NCBI GenBank assembly: GCA_033816765.1
Contig: CM066294.1
Location: forward strand, 806,001 to 870,000
Source of the DNA: Nothopassalora personata
Lineage: Eukaryota; Ascomycota; Dothideomycetes; Mycosphaerellales; Mycosphaerellaceae
Reading direction: 5' to 3'
DNA length: 64,000 nt
Under the pieces are notes generated by a model, which ran no database searches, was not told where the DNA came from, and saw nothing but the letters and a program-made list of their open reading frames with translations. The position numbers were made by a program, and so were the translations under genes. Positions 42,074-51,909 of the stretch are shown here, piece after piece. Numbering within the stretch: position 1 is the stretch's first letter; each line of letters opens with the position of its first letter.

Positions 42074-42755
42074 TGGTGCTGGGCGGTGGGGCGTGGGAGT
42101 GTCTTATGCGGCGCAGTGCCGGGAGGGGAGGGTCGTGTTACAAGGAGATGGTGTCGTCGATGCTGAATCCAATGCTGCCTACGCTCATGGTCATCATCAT
42201 CATCATGGTGGCTCTCGTCGATCGGGTCAAAGGAGCGGCGCCATCGTGCTGTGCTGCTTCCTCGGGGCCATGATTGTCATCTCTACGCCTGAGCTTCCCT
42301 TCCTGTAACGTGGAGGTAGGAGGAGAGTGAAGAATCAAGATATGTTGGCGGTACCTGCATGACCTGAAACATTACATTGACTATGAGGATGTTTGAACAA
42401 AAGGAGTTCGAGTCGTGTGGTCGAACGTGCCCAACGACTACCAAAGTTTATGTGGCGAGTCGAGCTACAGGCCGAGGACAGTACGGCTGAGCTCTAAGGC
42501 AAGCATTACGCATTACGCATTACGCATTACGCATTACCCAGGGGACTGTCACGCGTTTCGTTTCTCCGCCTGTCATTTGCTGCGTCTCCACCAAAAGATG
42601 AACGAAGATGTACATACTCGTACCCTGTACCCCAGGTTCGCCGTGGGGCTTGGCGCATCTGGGTGTCGAAGCTTGACGCGAAAGAATTTCTGTTGGACTA
42701 TCACCCATATACAAGCCCGCCTTGCGACCCGTCAAACGACAATTCCACCTCCAAC
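42074..42755. other. Divergent intergenic region between hydrolase and TSR2
   Basis: 682 bases containing both promoters and a heptanucleotide microsatellite at 42503-42537. The hydrolase 5' flank also has a CAT-repeat tract near 42190-42206. Confidence 0.5.
42503..42537. repeat. Microsatellite (GCATTAC)5
   Basis: Five perfect tandem copies of the 7-mer GCATTAC within the shared promoter region. Confidence 0.95.
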
Positions 42756-43391
42756 ATGGCAACCGCGCCAGCACCCTCAGGCCCTCAACCGACCGCCGGC
42801 CTCGCCCTCCCACCGACTCCCGACCAACTGCAATCCGCCTTCGACCACAGCATCTGGTACCTCCTCTCCCTCTGGCCCATCCTCCACGACGCCGTCTCCA
42901 ACTCCTGGGGCGGCCCCGACAGCGCCGACAAACGCGACTGGTTCGCCGGCGCAATCTCCGATCTCCTCAACTCCCGCAAAGAACCGGCCGGCCCAGGCAC
43001 AGATCAAGAAGACATGGAAGTCTTCCTCCTACAAATCATGCAAGACGAGTTCGATTGCTTCGTCGAGGACGAGAGTGAGGTGCAGGTCGCGCGCGATATC
43101 CTCGCGGTGTGGAAGAGGATGCGGGACGAGGGGACCCTGGACGCGGCGAGGGAGGTGGAGAGCAGGTATCGGAATCGGGGTCAGATGAGGAGCAGTATCA
43201 AGGTGCAGGAGGTGAATCAGGAGCTGGGCGAGGATGACGAGTGGGATGGGTTTGAGGATGAGGAGGACGTAGAGATGGGGGACCCGGAGGAGGCGCCGAG
43301 GTTGGTGCCCGCGACGATCAAGGAGAAGGTGGAGCCGGAGGTGGATGATGATGGGTTTATGAAGGTTGCTGGGAAGAGGAAGGGGAGGTGA
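42756..43391 (+). CDS. TSR2: Pre-rRNA-processing protein TSR2 (eS26 chaperone)
   Basis: 211 aa, single exon. Tsr2 escorts ribosomal protein eS26 to the nucleus and extracts it from importins for loading on 40S precursors. Seen: N-terminal helical TSR2 domain with FDHSIWYLLSLWPILHDAV, WGGPDSADKRDWF and LLQIMQDEFDCFVEDESEVQVA, followed by a very acidic C-terminal region (GEDDEWDGFEDEEDVEMGD) that in this family contacts the basic eS26, and a short basic end (AGKRKGR). The start is the first ATG after an upstream stop, preceded by CCAAC. Confidence 0.92.
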   Translation: MATAPAPSGPQPTAGLALPPTPDQLQSAFDHSIWYLLSLWPILHDAVSNSWGGPDSADKRDWFAGAISDLLNSRKEPAGPGTDQEDMEVFLLQIMQDEFDCFVEDESEVQVARDILAVWKRMRDEGTLDAAREVESRYRNRGQMRSSIKVQEVNQELGEDDEWDGFEDEEDVEMGDPEEAPRLVPATIKEKVEPEVDDDGFMKVAGKRKGR

Positions 43392-43747
43392 AGGTCGGGC
43401 ACCATGTCGTGATTGCGACAGCAGTCGATACGTAGCACGATGCCCACGCAAAGGGAGTCGTTGCGACGAGGATGGCAATCTCATAGCGATACCAGTACGA
43501 CATATCATATTGGATGAGCTATTTTCACGATTTCCAGTCACGACATTGGATGCTCACAAAATGGGATAATCAATGCCATCGACAACAGTGGCAGCGAACA
43601 TCTTGATAAGCCCACGCGGCAGCTGTGGCGCTGCTCCACCTCAGCTCGAACTGGCATCTTAACTCGTGCCCCATAACATCACGCATGGGTCATAACCCTC
43701 AACGAGACCCGACGGCTGTGCCATGACGGAGCACCAGGACGTTTAAC
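43392..43747. other. Intergenic between TSR2 and HET gene
   Basis: 356 bases, nothing specific seen. Confidence 0.4.
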
Positions 43748-45544
43748 ATGGCCTCATATTGCGCTGCTGACCTGGAATTCTCCCCGCCCGACTGCCATCC
43801 ATTTCAAAACAGAGCGCTCCAACAGTATGCACCGCTTGGCACTTCAGAAACACCAAAACCCGCCGCCCCATCACACATTGAAACGAGCCGCAATCTTCGT
43901 GGCACCAGTCCATTGCCCTCCGCTGACAGAGCCTCCGTCGCCCACCGTCTGTACGCGTCGCTGTCGCCGCTTGCCAGTTGGGAAACAAGAGTTCTCGCCC
44001 TGCATCCGTGCCGACGTGGCGAGCCTCTTACTGCGGACCTACATCGTGCAGTGATAACCCACAAAGACGGCCTGGGTCTGACCCCTGAGGACAGAAACGT
44101 CGAATGTGAAGCACTTTCTTACACCTGGGGATCACAGAGCTTTACCCACCTACTGGTCTGCAATGGCATTGCACTCAGCATTACCTCTAACCTTCACGAA
44201 GCACTTCAATGGCTACGAAAGAAGGAGGCGAACCGTTTCATCTGGGTTGACGCGCTCTGCATCAACCAATACGACAACGATGAACGAGCCAGGCAAATAC
44301 GCAACCTTTTCGTCATCTTCAAGCGGGCCCGCAGGGTGGTGGCATGGCTCGGAAGGGCAGCACACAACACCAAGGCTGCCATAGACTTGGTTACTGTACT
44401 TACACGATTAGTGTATAGACCTGGGCCCAATATTCCGAGGCACAAATGGTGGCAAGAATCAGCGGCACACGGCGAAGCCCCAAAGATCCTGAAACAGTAC
44501 GATCAGCTCACGGTGCTCAACATACTCCAAGGACTCCAAGACCTCGCGAAGCGGGCATGGATGCGGCGAGCATGGGTCGTGCAAGAGGTTCATGCCGCCA
44601 GTAGCATTCGTATCAAATGCGGACCACACTCTGTTCGATGGAAGGCATGGACACAGATACACAACAGCCTGCAGGCGGTCATCTGGTTCATCGAAGTACA
44701 ACGACAAAAGCTCCAGGCATTGCCGACTGCCGGCTATTTTGCACTTCCAATCCGACGCCCTCAGGGCCGTGCAAACTTCAGTCTCATAGACTCTGTGCGA
44801 AGGACGGTTCAATCCGGCTCCGAAGCAGACTCAGCAGATGACTCCGATGTCGATATCTTCGATGGCGAGCCTGACTCTGCCGCAATTGTGCAGGAGCTGT
44901 GGCCACATCGACATGAGGAACTTGACGCAATTCGAAACGTCATGGACTTCCTCACATCATATGGACCCGGACACGAAGCACCCAAGAGCACGCCAGCCCA
45001 CCGATCATTGATGCCAAGCTCTGAGCGCGAAAGAGCGCATACCAGCCTTGCTGCAGCACGAGCGCTAAACATTATTCTACTCCAGTCTGGTCACCTATGC
45101 GCCGTGGATGACCGAGACAGGGTCTTTGCATTGCTAGGATTGACCCACGTGCCCATCTCGTACGGCAACGAAAGCGAGTCCAGCACTGTCGGCATCAACG
45201 TCAACTATGACCGGTCAACAGCAGAGGTCTATCAGAATGTGACCACATACTTCATGCACAACTGCCAGCATCTAGGCGTGCTGTACTACAAATGGACATC
45301 GCATAGCACCAATGGCAGTCCCGACACAGAAACGATAGCGCTGCCTTCTTGGACGCCAGATTGGCGGCAGGTGAATCACAAACGATTTCTCGCCGCCATG
45401 CCACCACCACTGCAACATCCATGGGACTTGGTGACCAGCGATGCACTCGACAAACACCTAAATTGCCTCTACGACAAACCCAAGTTCCACTTCGACCGAG
45501 CAATAAGGAGCCAAATGCCTCACTGGCCGCGCCAATTCTGGTAG
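43748..45544 (+). CDS. Heterokaryon incompatibility (HET) domain protein
   Basis: 598 aa, single exon. The HET signature is clear: CEALSYTWGSQ (about 120-130), IALSITSNLHEALQWLR, RFIWVDALCINQYDNDERARQI (about 163-184) and a later RAWVVQEVHAA block. HET proteins mediate non-self recognition and regulated cell death in filamentous fungi, and the domain is related to TIR folds. After the domain comes an Asp/Ser-rich loop and a typical middle section (CAVDDRDRVFALLGLT, NVNYDRSTAEVYQNVT). The protein ends soon afterwards at HWPRQFW, somewhat short for the family, so a missed 3' exon or truncation is possible. No partner gene of a known HET pair (such as an NLR) lies beside it. Confidence 0.92.
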   Translation: MASYCAADLEFSPPDCHPFQNRALQQYAPLGTSETPKPAAPSHIETSRNLRGTSPLPSADRASVAHRLYASLSPLASWETRVLALHPCRRGEPLTADLHRAVITHKDGLGLTPEDRNVECEALSYTWGSQSFTHLLVCNGIALSITSNLHEALQWLRKKEANRFIWVDALCINQYDNDERARQIRNLFVIFKRARRVVAWLGRAAHNTKAAIDLVTVLTRLVYRPGPNIPRHKWWQESAAHGEAPKILKQYDQLTVLNILQGLQDLAKRAWMRRAWVVQEVHAASSIRIKCGPHSVRWKAWTQIHNSLQAVIWFIEVQRQKLQALPTAGYFALPIRRPQGRANFSLIDSVRRTVQSGSEADSADDSDVDIFDGEPDSAAIVQELWPHRHEELDAIRNVMDFLTSYGPGHEAPKSTPAHRSLMPSSERERAHTSLAAARALNIILLQSGHLCAVDDRDRVFALLGLTHVPISYGNESESSTVGINVNYDRSTAEVYQNVTTYFMHNCQHLGVLYYKWTSHSTNGSPDTETIALPSWTPDWRQVNHKRFLAAMPPPLQHPWDLVTSDALDKHLNCLYDKPKFHFDRAIRSQMPHWPRQFW

Positions 45545-46545
45545 TTGTCCTCGAGCACAAAAGACGAGGTCTAGAAACTGCCCTCGCATTGTGACCACGT
45601 CGGATGTTGGCCTAAATCTGGCCAGGAAGTTGTCACCCTTGATCAACAATAGCAGAAGTCTACCTGGTCGTCAGAATTCGACACACATCTGCCACGCCTG
45701 GGCTTTGCTGGGAGAAGATGTCGAAATGTATGTTCGGTGTTGCCGGCGTGCCGTGCTGGAAGCGAAGACGATCCGTGGTGAAATGAGGCCAGGATGTCGC
45801 GAATCAGACGCGTACTCCACACTACGGTTGTCAAGGATAGAACCCTGATTGGGCTGATTTTGAACGTCCGGCGGGGATGTGCAGCATGGGTTTGCGATTC
45901 CCCGACTGCCCGCACTGCCATTCTGCCATAGCCGTGATGATAGTAATGTAATGCAGCCTGATACCAGGCCACACTATACTGTACAGTGATCGCAAAGAAC
46001 GGAATCGATGCCCAAGGTAGGAGAGGCGTCGTACAGCAATGCGAAGCTTGGCAAACACTCTGCCGGGCTTTCGCAGTTTCACCAAGTTATATGTGTTATG
46101 TATGTACATACATACAGTACACAGTCTGTTTTCACGTCCGATCGTAACCCACCAGATTTCACTCGTCCGATTCGCTGGTTTGGCGCCAATATTGATCGAC
46201 AACCACGGTGTTTCCAGGTTTAATATTGAGCGATTCTCAGTCGATAGTCGGTGACTGACTTCGTTGCTTCCCCGGTTGGTCGGACTAGGATTGTGGTGGG
46301 TAGCGATCGGACGTGAAAAGAGACTTGCTGTGCTGTACGAGAAACACCATGATCCCAACTTGCGGACGTGGTCGGAAGACGGCAAGCTGACATCCCTTTC
46401 CTGTACCTCGACATCATGGCAGTCATAACGACAAGGCACAACAACATATGACCTGACCTCCGTAGCCCAGCACCCGCATGCCATCTCACCTCGCGGCAGC
46501 AGCGCATCAGCCCGCACAATCAATCACTAGGCGTGATCAGTCGAC
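45545..46545. other. Intergenic, contains an inverted repeat
   Basis: About 1 kb without a supported gene. It holds the inverted repeat described at 46129-46319. Confidence 0.4.
46129..46319. repeat. Imperfect inverted repeat, 26-bp arms (possible foldback/MITE relic)
   Basis: The arm at 46129-46154 (TTTTCACGTCCGATCG...) reappears inverted at 46294-46319 with 24 of 26 positions matching by eye, separated by about 140 bp. Similarity outside the core arms is weak. The element lies just upstream of the receptor gene. No target-site duplication could be defined. Confidence 0.6.
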
Positions 46546-47855
46546 ATGCTCTCTGGTCATGCTCCAGGCAAGGCGGTAGTAGCTGTGGTCTCGACCATGA
46601 CCGGGCTCGCTGTTGTGTTAGTCGCATTGAGACTATACGCACGGCTCTGCGTCTCCAAGAATGCTGGATGGGACGACACTTTTATTACCATATCAGTCGT
46701 GAGGACGGATGTATTCATCGTCATTCAGGCCGCGGAGCTAACGACGCTGCAGCTATTCTCAATAGCGACGATGATCACGATGCTTGTAGAAGTGGATACG
46801 GGGTTAGGCCGCCACGTCTGGATGGTCGATAAACATGAAGCCATGTTGAACTTGCGAGCAGTGAGTGAGTGCTCGTCCTCTAGGCCTGCTGAGATGGTCT
46901 AACATCACAACAGTTCTGGGCATCAATCATCGTCTACAACGTTTCTCTCGCCTGTACAAAGCTCTCCATCTTGCTGCAGTATCTCCGCATCTTCCCCCAG
47001 AGACGTTTCCGCAACGCCACCTGGTTCATGATCGGCATCGTAGTCGCATACTTCATCTGGCGCTTCTTCGCCCAAGTTTTCGCTTGCGTTCCACCGGCCG
47101 CATACTGGGATCATTCCATCAAAGCCAAACACTGCATAAACCGCATAGCGACCTCCTTGGCCAGCACGATCCTGAACATGGTAACCGACCTCCTCATCGC
47201 CGGCCTCCCGCTTCCCATGCTCAGCAAACTCGAGCTTCCCACGCGCCAGCGCCGAACTTTGATGGCCGTCTTCGCCCTTGGAGGATTCGTCTGCGTAATC
47301 TCCATCCTCCGCCTGCCCTTCCTCTACACCGGAATCCACGCGGAGGACGTAAGCTACCACAACCCCATGGCCGCCATCCTCTCCAACGCCGAATGCAACG
47401 CCGGGATCCTCTGTTCATGCATCCCAACGCTCCGCTGCCTCTTCCCGAAAATGTTCAACAACGCTTCCTCCTTCATGTTCTCATCCTCGCACGCCTCTTC
47501 TGAGCTTCACTCCAAGAAACCCAGCTACGCCCTCGGAACGGATTCTTTCACGAACGGTACTGCGAGCAATCCGATCAGTTCTCATGTGTCGGGACCTGTT
47601 GGAGCCTCGGCAGCTTCGCATAATCCGGGAAGGAAGGTGTATGGGCATTTTCGAGGCATTTCGAAGAGGGATGCCGTGTTGTTGGATGAGGCGGACAGTA
47701 TTGATCAGATTGAGTTGGAGTCGAGACTCGATCCAGGGCCCGAGACGATCTATGTGAGGACGGAGATTGATCAGGTTAGCGCAGTACCTGAGGCGGTGAG
47801 TGATGGGGAGAGTTTGGGAGATTCGGGGCGGGTTACAACAAGGAGTCATTTCTGA
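46546..47855 (+). CDS. Fungal-rhodopsin-domain integral membrane protein (PTH11-like receptor family)
   Basis: 400 aa in three exons: 46546-46698, 46753-46860, 46914-47855. Introns are 54 nt (GTGAGG donor, GCTAAC branch, CTGCAG acceptor; in frame and stopless) and 53 nt (GTGAGT...ACAACAG). The seven-helix domain typical of this family is present: VVAVVSTMTGLAVVLVALRL, RLCVSKNAGWDD loop, IATMITMLVEVDTGLGRH, FWASIIVYNVSLACTKLSIL with LQYLRIFP, helices around VVAYFIWRFFAQVFACVP, NMVTDLLIAGLPLP and LMAVFALGGFVCVISILRL. The cytosolic tail is Ser-rich. No CFEM domain precedes the helices. Such proteins act in surface or host sensing in PTH11-type members; the ligand here is unknown. Confidence 0.88.
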
Positions 47856-48657
47856 TCGATGGGGCTCTGGAGATCTCTGGAGACCGGTCACCGGCCACAG
47901 TGACAGACAGTGCCTTCGAGTCCACCGCAGCAAACAAGCCACAGAAGGGATATCAGTTCCGGATGACCACCGGGACCGTCCACGACTCTAAAATTTCGAA
48001 ACATACAAGACTACGAACTCCCAAAGCAGATCATCAACAGACGACATCATGGGCAATGCAGATGACCTATTGACATGATTTGACTGCTTGTTGCGCCTCA
48101 CAAAACTGACTGGGCGCATCGAGCCCGGGTCAGAAGTGAACCAACTACTCTACGAGCTCCGGACCCTCATCAAGTCGCGGAATAATTCTGCAAATGCGGC
48201 GCAGTCTCTCATTGAGCAGGCTTAAGAGAGCCTGAAATCTTAATGGGTGTCGATCGTTTACGACGAGGCGGGTTCGAAAATTTAAGACTTGGGAAGCCCG
48301 TGGTGTCTTGCCACGGAGAACCGTACGCGATTCTAATAGGTTTGCGGAAGGGTGTTGGGCACGGCGTGAGGTAGCGGAGCGTAATATGAGAGCGGATCCT
48401 GCAGAGGGGTGAATGCGTGATATGTGGAGATCTTTCGAGCGATTTGACGTGCGCCAGGCATAGAAGCGTGTTGTTGGAAAAGTATCGTAGCGAACGAGCG
48501 GAAGAATAATGTGTCGCAAGTCAAGTACAAGGAATCATCATCTCTCACCCAAAAGCCATTGCACACAAGTCACACATCTCATATACCCCTCCCTCCCTCC
48601 CTCCCATCCATCTGCCATGGCTGTCTACCAGAATAGCCAACTCGACTCGCAACTACC
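47856..48657. other. Intergenic, no supported gene
   Basis: About 800 bases with only short frames and a (CCCT)n-like tract near 48582-48605. Confidence 0.4.
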
Positions 48658-49050
48658 ATGGGCAACACCGGCAGCAAGCTCAGCAACGACAAAAGGAAAG
48701 CTATCCTGACCGAAGCTTGTAAACTCGTCACACGTGGATGAACTACTGACCCACTCCCAGAGCCGCGGTCCTCCGACATGAGCTTCCTATCCGAACCGAT
48801 TCTCGCGGAGTTGGAGGAGCAAGTCGCGAAGAATGATACCGATTTTAATGAGACTCAGAATAAGTACGAGCAGTGGGCAGGATACGTGGATAGCCCGTCT
48901 CTGGAAAGGGCTTACGAGACACTATTCAAGAGCGAGGCTGTGGTAATGGCGAGGGAAAGGGACGGGCCGGAGGCAGAGGCAGAGGCGGAGGAGGAGGGAC
49001 GAGGTGCGATGCACTGGTGTCGGGTGGTAAAAGGTGGATATGGAAACTGA
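48658..49050 (+). CDS. Small protein with N-myristoylation-type start, uncertain gene
   Basis: ATG at 48658 gives MGNTGSKLSNDKRKAILTEA, an N-terminus of the N-myristoyl type (MGxxxS). A consensus-like intron follows (GTAAAC donor at 48719, ACTGAC branch, CCCAG acceptor at 48760). Joining to the next open frame (MSFLSEPILAELEEQVAKND...), which is acidic and helix-like up to a stop at 49048-49050, produces TAG exactly at the splice junction. An acceptor 2 nt further gives a 44-residue product instead. So the gene may be broken or the splice wrongly guessed. See the similar start at 49393. Confidence 0.3.
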
Positions 49051-49392
49051 TGGACGTGTTGAACTGCTGTGTCTGAGTCAGTGAGCTGTGTATGTACATG
49101 AGAGGTTACGTTAGTCCAACGTATTGTGGTGCCTTCTTGATCTGCGCCGCTTCGCTTTGGGGCTAAGCATGTGATCCGTGCACGTGCACACACGATCGTC
49201 AACGCACCCCACACCAGGAAGCACCGCTTCGAGATCTCCTACATTCTACAATCACCCAACCCATACACGAAGGCAGACGTCACTGTCTCCAAAACACCAG
49301 CAAACACATCTAATCTACCCTAGACACTCCCATCCGCCACCATGCTCGCTCCAACAGACTCGCCCTCCTGGTCCATCTGGCGCCGTCTCAAG
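49051..49392. other. Intergenic between the two MGNxxSK frames
   Basis: 342 bases, nothing specific seen. Confidence 0.35.
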
Positions 49393-49957
49393 ATGGGCAA
49401 TCATAGCAGCAAGACCCATAACGACTGACTGACTCGCCAAAGCCCGCGCGAACTCGTTGCACGTGCACGCAGGCAGTACCCACCACAACAAGACGCTGGA
49501 AGCATCGAGCACAGTAAGTAAGTGACTCGACACCGTCATCATACAGCTGGAAGAGATTCGACGCGAGGAGAAGCCGCCATTGGATGTGGTGCAGGCAATG
49601 TCTCGGCAGTTGGCTGGACTCCTGGACTCGGAGGATGCGAAAAAGGTCTATGCGGTGTGGGAGGCGAAGATCGCGGGAGTCAGGGTAAATGGCGAGGGTA
49701 AAGTCTCGTGGCGTGTGCAGAAAGTCACAGTATCCGGGTCAACCACTGACGACGCCGAGTCCGTTTCGCTGCACATTCATCGAGTATACAATAGGGAAGG
49801 ATACTTGTACCTTTCTCACGCTAGGACATTATATCAAGCGCCCTCGGCAACATGGGCAACTACTGTACATCGGGAACGCCTTCTTTTCTCCTTTCACGCC
49901 GGAACTCGTCCTTTTGTCTTCTCCGCTGAGAATTGCAGACATCTATTTGATCGATAG
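49393..49957 (+). pseudogene. Second MGNxxSK reading frame, broken
   Basis: ATG at 49393 reads MGNHSSKTHND and then TGA (49426-49428); the frame goes on (LTRQSPRELVARARRQYPPQ) to an intron-like GTAAGT...CATACAG (about 49513-49549). After it comes LEEIRREEKPPLDVVQAMSR and LAGLLDSEDAKKVYAVWEAK, a charged helical stretch. The start is similar in position and sequence to that at 48658, which suggests a duplicated pair of small, possibly membrane-anchored proteins in which this one is broken. The family is not recognised. Confidence 0.3.
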
Positions 49958-50684
49958 CCGAGTCTACGCTCCCCAGAGATGCTCCGACTTCCGCCGTGCA
50001 TCCTTACAGGAAACGCCTTCTACAGTATTTCTTATCTCACTACCTCAGGGATTAGGCTAAACACAGCGACCCGACGCTAGACCCGACGCTAGCGAGTCCG
50101 AGATCAAATAGGTCTTGCGTATTCGATAAACAACATGGCTGTATATCGCAAACATATTTGCATTCGAAAGCTATGTATGGTTCCTTGGAATTATTACAAT
50201 CTCAAAATCCTAGATTTATCATCGCCAAAACCCTAAACAGTACCCGATTCTTCAATTTTCCGACTTTCGCATGTACAAATTGCAACCGATAGCGCCTCTT
50301 AAAGAAGAGATAACCTTACGAACGTCGATTTTCGAGATTGAAAAGGCGGGCGCATAAAAAGATGCTATACAAGAACAATCTATTCTAATGTATATATCCT
50401 ATTTTTTCGGGTTGTTATATTGTGCATTTTACGATGTTACCTTCGCGGCTGTACTTAGTATATCACAGGGGGGATACATACGCGTATAAACTATATTTAT
50501 ACGTATAATACGGTCAGCGCTTATGGTTCGAATCTGTAACAACTACGGATGTGTTGTAGTTGTGTCGCCATAGCGGTTTAAAAGCGTCTGGTCGAGCTGT
50601 CCAGCTTTCAGCGGCACCAAAACCAGCCCCATTTGACCTCAGACGCTTCGCCCAAGTACTGCGCTCACGTGCAGAATCGCAGTC
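49958..50684. other. AT-rich intergenic island
   Basis: About 730 bases, visibly richer in A/T than its surroundings. It begins with a 12-bp direct repeat (ACCCGACGCTAG twice, about 50070-50093). No gene or TE protein match seen. Confidence 0.4.
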
Positions 50685-51719
50685 ATGAAGTTGGCCATTT
50701 TTTTCATCCGCACTGGCTATCGTGCCATCGCTGTTTGGTGCGGCCTATGGTGCAACATACTCCAACGCCCTGAGAACCTACAACGGTGGCGATCCAAACA
50801 TTGTATACCAGGACGGCTATTACTACTTCATGTCCACGAATTTCAATAACCTCTCCATGACCAGGGCGACGACACTAGAGGGTTTGAGGACTGGCGAGAC
50901 GAAGACGGTGTGGAACGATACGACGCCCGAGCGATGCTGTAATGTGTGGGCACCGGAGATGCACTACATCGACGACGCGTACGTATCATGCGGCAGTTCA
51001 ACACTATCCATAGACTAAAGTTCTCAGATGGCACATCTACTACGCCGCAGGCCCAAACCCGCTCGGCGCGCAGCGCTGTCACGTAATCAAAGGTGGCAGC
51101 TCACCGTGGGACACTTATTCCTACGCAGGCCAGATCAATACCACCGACTGGGCAATCGACGGCACAATCCTCCGCTTCCCCATTTCAGACCTACTTCGTC
51201 TACTCCGGCTTCCAGTCCAACGGCAAGCAATCGCTCTACATCGCACCTCTGCTCTCCACCACCTCCATCGGCACTGCAAAACTCCTCAGCAGCCCCGAGG
51301 CGGCCTGGGAGACACAAGGTGTCAATGATACTGACGTCAACGAAGGCCCGTTCGCTCTGTACCATGGGAACAAAACCTATCTCACCTTCTCTGCGTCGTA
51401 CTGCTGGACGCCCAATTACACCCTTGGCCTGTTGACGTACGAGAGTGGTGACCCTACTGAGGCGAGCAGCTGGAACAAAACAGGTCCGGTGTTCTCTTCG
51501 GCGAATGGACAGTATGGTACGGGCCATAACTCTTTCTTCTACAGTCCGGATCGGAGCGAGATCTGGAATGTGTACCACTCTACGCCGGATGCCAACGGCA
51601 ACTGCGGCGGCGATAGGTATTCGAGTGCGAAGGTTATGGAATGGAACGCGGACGGATCGCCGAACTTTGGGCAGCCGCCGGCTTTTGGCACGGTCCTGGA
51701 TGGGCCAAAGGGCGAGTAG
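50685..51719 (+). pseudogene. Glycoside hydrolase family 43 protein (arabinanase/arabinofuranosidase type), frameshifted
   Basis: A secreted GH43 beta-propeller, closest in pattern to GH43_26-type exo-arabinanases (subfamily by memory of the pattern). Seen: GGDPNIVYQDGYYYFMS (catalytic Asp), NVWAPEMHY, IDGTILRFP (second Asp) and NEGPFALYHG (catalytic Glu), then a typical GTGHNSFFYSPDR. A 49-nt intron (50979-51027) has a GTACGT donor and GACTAAAG branch. Two breaks: the ATG at 50685 opens a signal peptide (MKLAIF) that leaves frame in a T7 run at 50698-50704, where six T would join SSALAIVPSLFGAAYG; and near 51181-51186 the frame shifts between ILRFP and TYFVYSGF. Either a pseudogene or two base-call errors. 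Confidence 0.75.
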
Positions 51720-51909
51720 AGGGATGGAATCCTGAGCATGATGATGGATATTATCCGATGGACATTGTCCGGCAGTGCAGTTGAAAAAAAAATCAAAAAA
51801 TTAAAAACACTGTTTATGTGCTCAGTGAAATTATACCACAGCATACAAACACGAAAAAAATCACGAAATCTGACTGCTCATCTCGTTTTGTCTCTGCGTG
51901 TGCACCACG
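51720..51909. other. Convergent 3' flanks of GH43 and laccase genes
   Basis: 190 bases with an A-rich tract; no gene. Confidence 0.4.

Noticed and set aside
43526..43545. Similarity to a universal sequencing-primer site (CCAGTCACGAC)
   Set aside because: Only part of the primer matches and there is no vector context.
43748..47855. HET gene and neighbouring receptor as a two-gene incompatibility system
   Set aside because: They are 1 kb apart with independent promoters; known HET partners are NLRs or other domains, and nothing in the sequence links these two.
50515..50545. GGTTCGAATC resembling a tRNA B box
   Set aside because: No A box, acceptor stem or cloverleaf can be formed around it.
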